The notes beneath the pieces were generated by a model. The model was not told the DNA's origin and ran no database searches. It was given only the letters and a program-made list of their open reading frames with translations. A program made the translations under genes and the position numbers. Shown here in pieces: positions 6,614-8,672 of a DNA stretch of 8,672 nucleotides. Source of the DNA: Chloroflexota bacterium (GTDB lineage: Bacteria; Chloroflexota; Dormibacteria; Dormibacterales; Dormibacteraceae); the NCBI GenBank assembly GCA_005880175.1, contig VBJR01000115.1:1-8672 (forward strand), given 5' to 3'. Position 1 is the first letter of the stretch; every line of letters begins with the position of its first letter.

Positions 6614-6659
6614 GACCCCGAGGGTGGGGCGCCCGTCCCGGTCCGATGGGCGGAAGTCC

Positions 6660-6686
6660 CTTGCCGGGGCGTCTCGCGACGGCAAG
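6660..6686. repeat. Hairpin in the gap between the LLM gene and the membrane protein gene
   Basis: The arms cttgccg (6660-6666) and cggcaag (6680-6686) are exact complements, with an inner gcg-tct-cgc hairpin at 6669-6677. It lies 11 nt before the GTG of the next gene. No T-run follows, so it is not a classical terminator. It may be a leader structure of the downstream gene, or chance. Confidence 0.35.
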
Positions 6687-6697
6687 AATGCGCGGCA

Positions 6698-7291
6698 GTG
6701 GAGGAGAGGCCGCAGGAGGCTGGCCAGCCCGAGGTGGGAACGCTCTCAGCGGACGGGTCGCGCCGGTGGAACGGGCAGTTCTGGGTCGTCCAGCGATCGC
6801 CCCCCGCCTTCTCGGCGCCGCCGCGACCGGTTCGGCCGGCCCAGCCGCCCATCGACGAGCGCCGGGGCTTCCGGCCCTTCACCGCGATGCTGGCGGCCGT
6901 CGCCGGCCTGGTGCTGGGCCATCTGCACTTCTCGCTGCCGGCCTCCGGCTCCCTCGAGGCGGCGCTGTCGGAGATGGCGCTCGCCAATCAGCTGTGGTTC
7001 CTGTTCACGTACGGCGTCGTCGTGGTGATCCTCAGCGTCGGCCGCCAGGGCATCGACGTGCTGCTGGCGCGGGCCGCGCTCGTCGCGTTCGTCCTCGGCG
7101 CCGGCGTCATCGGGCTGACGCCGCTGGTGATCCTCCCGGGCCCTCGCTGGCTGCTGGCGGTGGTGCTGGCCGGCCTCGTGTTCGCGGTGGTGGTCGGGCC
7201 GGTGCTCGCCCTGCTGGCCGCGCTGGCCAACCTGCTCTGGTACCGGAGCCTGGCCTCGCTGCGGCCGCAGCTGCGCATCTTCAACGGATAA
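6698..7291 (+). CDS. Unknown membrane protein with N-terminal DG-x-RRWNGQFWV motif
   Basis: I do not recognise a named family. The 197-residue protein has three parts: a short cytoplasmic-type N-terminus with the motif LSADGSRRWNGQFWVVQ (16-32), a Pro/Arg-rich linker (33-57), and about four membrane helices at roughly 61-80, 98-114, 121-146 and 151-180, followed by a short basic tail. The N-terminal motif resembles the 'SPDGRWRWDGxxWVPV' tag found at the start of many small membrane proteins in Actinobacteria and relatives, whose role is not known to me. The start is GTG at 6698; no good Shine-Dalgarno is seen, and an in-frame GTG at residue 13 is a weaker alternative that keeps the motif. 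It lies 84 bp after the LLM gene and 7 nt before hslR, so it is probably cotranscribed with hslR. Confidence 0.8.
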   Translation: MEERPQEAGQPEVGTLSADGSRRWNGQFWVVQRSPPAFSAPPRPVRPAQPPIDERRGFRPFTAMLAAVAGLVLGHLHFSLPASGSLEAALSEMALANQLWFLFTYGVVVVILSVGRQGIDVLLARAALVAFVLGAGVIGLTPLVILPGPRWLLAVVLAGLVFAVVVGPVLALLAALANLLWYRSLASLRPQLRIFNG

Positions 7292-7298
7292 TCGGCGC

Positions 7299-7697
<399 letters not shown>

Positions 7698-8054
7698 TCA
7701 GCCCCGGCGGCTCCGGGCTTTCAGCACCGAGCGCATCGCCAGCAGGCCGACCACCAGCACGATCTGGGCGCCCAGGATGATCCGGCCGACGTCCACGGCC
7801 GGCTCCCAGCGCACCTGCCCGCGGTCGATCACGTAGACGCCGACCGGCCGGGCCGAGCCGCCCCAGCCGCCGCCGGCGCCGGAGCCGGGCGGGGCGTTCT
7901 CGGACGGGCGGCCCTCGCCGCCGCCGGCGCCCGCGCCGCCCTGCACCGCGGCCACCGGGACCAGCACCAGGCCGTCGCGCTCGATCGGCTCGCCGAAGAC
8001 GCGGCGCACGGTGAACGTGTCACGCGCCTGCTCCAGGATCTCTCTCGGGTTCAT
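7698..8054 (-). CDS. GerW/YtfJ-family glycine-rich protein with C-terminal membrane helix
   Basis: This 118-residue protein fits the Spore_YtfJ/GerW family: an N-terminal helix (1-15), VRRVFGEPIERDGLVLVPVAAVQGGAGAGGGEG (16-48), a Gly-rich low-complexity stretch (39-66), then RPVGVYVIDRGQVRW (69-83). A single hydrophobic helix (about 92-111) and a basic end (KARSRRG) form the C-terminus. In Bacillus the family acts in spore germination, but it is also found in non-sporulating bacteria with unknown function, so the name does not imply sporulation here. The start ATG overlaps the TGA of the upstream GNAT gene (ATGA), so the two are translationally coupled. The assignment rests on the GxPIxxDGxxxxPV and Gly-rich pattern. 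Confidence 0.8.
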   Translation of the reverse strand: MNPREILEQARDTFTVRRVFGEPIERDGLVLVPVAAVQGGAGAGGGEGRPSENAPPGSGAGGGWGGSARPVGVYVIDRGQVRWEPAVDVGRIILGAQIVLVVGLLAMRSVLKARSRRG

Positions 8055-8672
8055 GAGGCACCTCCGCCGCCGGCCCCCAGGGGCTTGTGCAGCTTCACCA
8101 GGCCGGGGATCTCACCGTACCCGAGCTCCTCGTTGAGGTGCAGGATCGGAGCGTTCGCCTCGTCGTTGTCCGTCTCGACCGCCTCGACGCCCAGCTCGAT
8201 CGCCTGGACCATCTTCTCCAGCTTGAGCGCCCGGGCGATGCCGGCGCCGCGGTGCTCGCGCAGCACGCCCGTGTACGCGGTGGACACCGGCGTCGCCCCG
8301 TAGTCCAGGTACGACACCCCGACCAGCCGGTCGCCGACCAGCGCCACCCACACCCGCTCCGGCGCGATGGCCGGTGGCCGCATCCAGACCAGCCACGCCT
8401 CGTACGGGATGCTCACGCGCGCGATGTCGCGCGGGATGTCCTCGGCGGTGACGTCCTCCAGCTGGTACAGGCCGGGATAGACGGCCTCGCCGCCCAGCTC
8501 GTCGGCCGTGGCGATGCGCACGCCCGCGGCCTCCACCCGCCGCCGGGCCGCGTCGCGCAGGGCCCGCAGCCGGTCGCCCTGCCCCGCGAGCTCGAGGCGC
8601 CAGTACCGCTCCCGCCGCTTCTCCTCCCAGTCCCGCCGCCGCAGCGCCTCGAGCGTCGCGGCGTCGTCCTCC
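8051..8672 (-). CDS. Tandem-domain GNAT N-acetyltransferase, N-terminal part beyond the window
   Basis: The reading frame is open to the right edge; 206 residues up to the TGA at 8051 are visible. The last ~160 form one GNAT domain: AWLVWMRPPAIAPERVWVALVGDRLVGVSYLDYG (central strands), TGVLREHRGAGIARALKLEKM (acetyl-CoA-binding motif A, RGAGIA near 8236-8251) and TDNDEANAPILHLNEELGYGEIPGLVKLHKPL (motif B and final strand). The first ~45 visible residues (EDDAATLEALRRRDWEEKRRERYWRLEL) look like the end of a preceding GNAT domain, so the whole protein is probably a two-domain enzyme of about 300 residues, a common architecture in Actinobacteria. An internal GTG at 8536 could be mistaken for the start, but coding clearly continues upstream. 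Acceptor substrate unknown. It is followed by the YtfJ-like gene with an ATGA overlap. Confidence 0.88.
   Translation of the reverse strand, partial: EDDAATLEALRRRDWEEKRRERYWRLELAGQGDRLRALRDAARRRVEAAGVRIATADELGGEAVYPGLYQLEDVTAEDIPRDIARVSIPYEAWLVWMRPPAIAPERVWVALVGDRLVGVSYLDYGATPVSTAYTGVLREHRGAGIARALKLEKMVQAIELGVEAVETDNDEANAPILHLNEELGYGEIPGLVKLHKPLGAGGGGAS

Noticed and set aside
6614..6659. A terminator after the LLM gene
   Set aside because: Only short, imperfect G/C pairings are seen and there is no T-run; nothing above what this base composition gives by chance.
4166..6685. An 839-codon open frame on the minus strand across the livH gap, the binding-protein gene and the antisense of the LLM gene
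   Set aside because: Its translation is Arg/Gly/His/Pro/Gln-rich without domain pattern, and it lies in a different frame of the clearly coding binding-protein gene. Long stop-free shadow frames are expected at this GC content.
8051..8536. A complete 161-residue single-domain GNAT protein starting at GTG 8536
   Set aside because: The same frame stays open to the right edge, and its upstream residues look like the end of another GNAT domain, so this is an internal codon of a longer protein.

Overview
The window is about 8.7 kb of very GC-rich, densely coding bacterial DNA, probably from a monoderm soil-type lineage. Actinobacteriota is my first guess; Chloroflexota/Dormibacterota-like bacteria are possible. 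The grounds are strong G/C bias at third codon positions, frequent GTG starts, few clear Shine-Dalgarno sites, a lipoprotein-type solute-binding protein, an LLM-family (often F420-dependent) oxidoreductase, and a membrane protein with an N-terminal 'DGS-RRWNGQFWV' motif of a kind I associate with actinobacterial and related membrane proteins. No sequence search was possible, so the taxonomy is inference.

Left part, minus strand (5541 down to 1): a complete-looking branched-chain/amide-type (HAAT family) ABC importer operon in the order substrate-binding lipoprotein, LivH permease, LivM permease, LivG ATPase, LivF ATPase. It is followed by the N-terminal 231 codons of an unrelated ABC-2/CcmA-type exporter ATPase that runs off the left edge. 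Four genes of the importer are intact. The fifth, livF, is broken: its two halves lie in different frames and about 13-16 residues just before the ABC signature are missing. The operon also contains intergenic inverted repeats: a 16-bp-arm repeat starting at the stop codon of the binding-protein gene, an 11-bp hairpin after it, and a perfect 10-bp hairpin between livM and livG.

Centre (5542-5608): a 67-bp divergent promoter region. Its minus side carries a promoter-like pair (GGGACA, 17 bp, CATAAT) 8 bp before the ATG of the binding-protein gene, with an in-frame stop just upstream and no Shine-Dalgarno site. This suggests a leaderless transcript.

Right part, plus strand (5609-7697): an LLM-class flavin-dependent oxidoreductase divergent from the importer, then an unknown four-helix membrane protein, then 7 nt later an S4-domain RNA-binding protein of the Hsp15/HslR type.

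Far right, minus strand (8672 down to 7698): the C-terminal part of a tandem GNAT acetyltransferase, coupled by an ATGA overlap to a GerW/YtfJ-like glycine-rich protein with a C-terminal membrane helix. The YtfJ-like and HslR genes are convergent and their stop codons abut in the palindrome TGATCA.

Working model (inference): the importer brings in an amino-acid- or amide-like compound that the divergent LLM oxidoreductase may act on. The remaining genes look like ordinary housekeeping or orphan genes. I did not find a clearly new multi-gene system. The best leads are the broken livF, the leaderless divergent promoter and the intra-operon hairpins.
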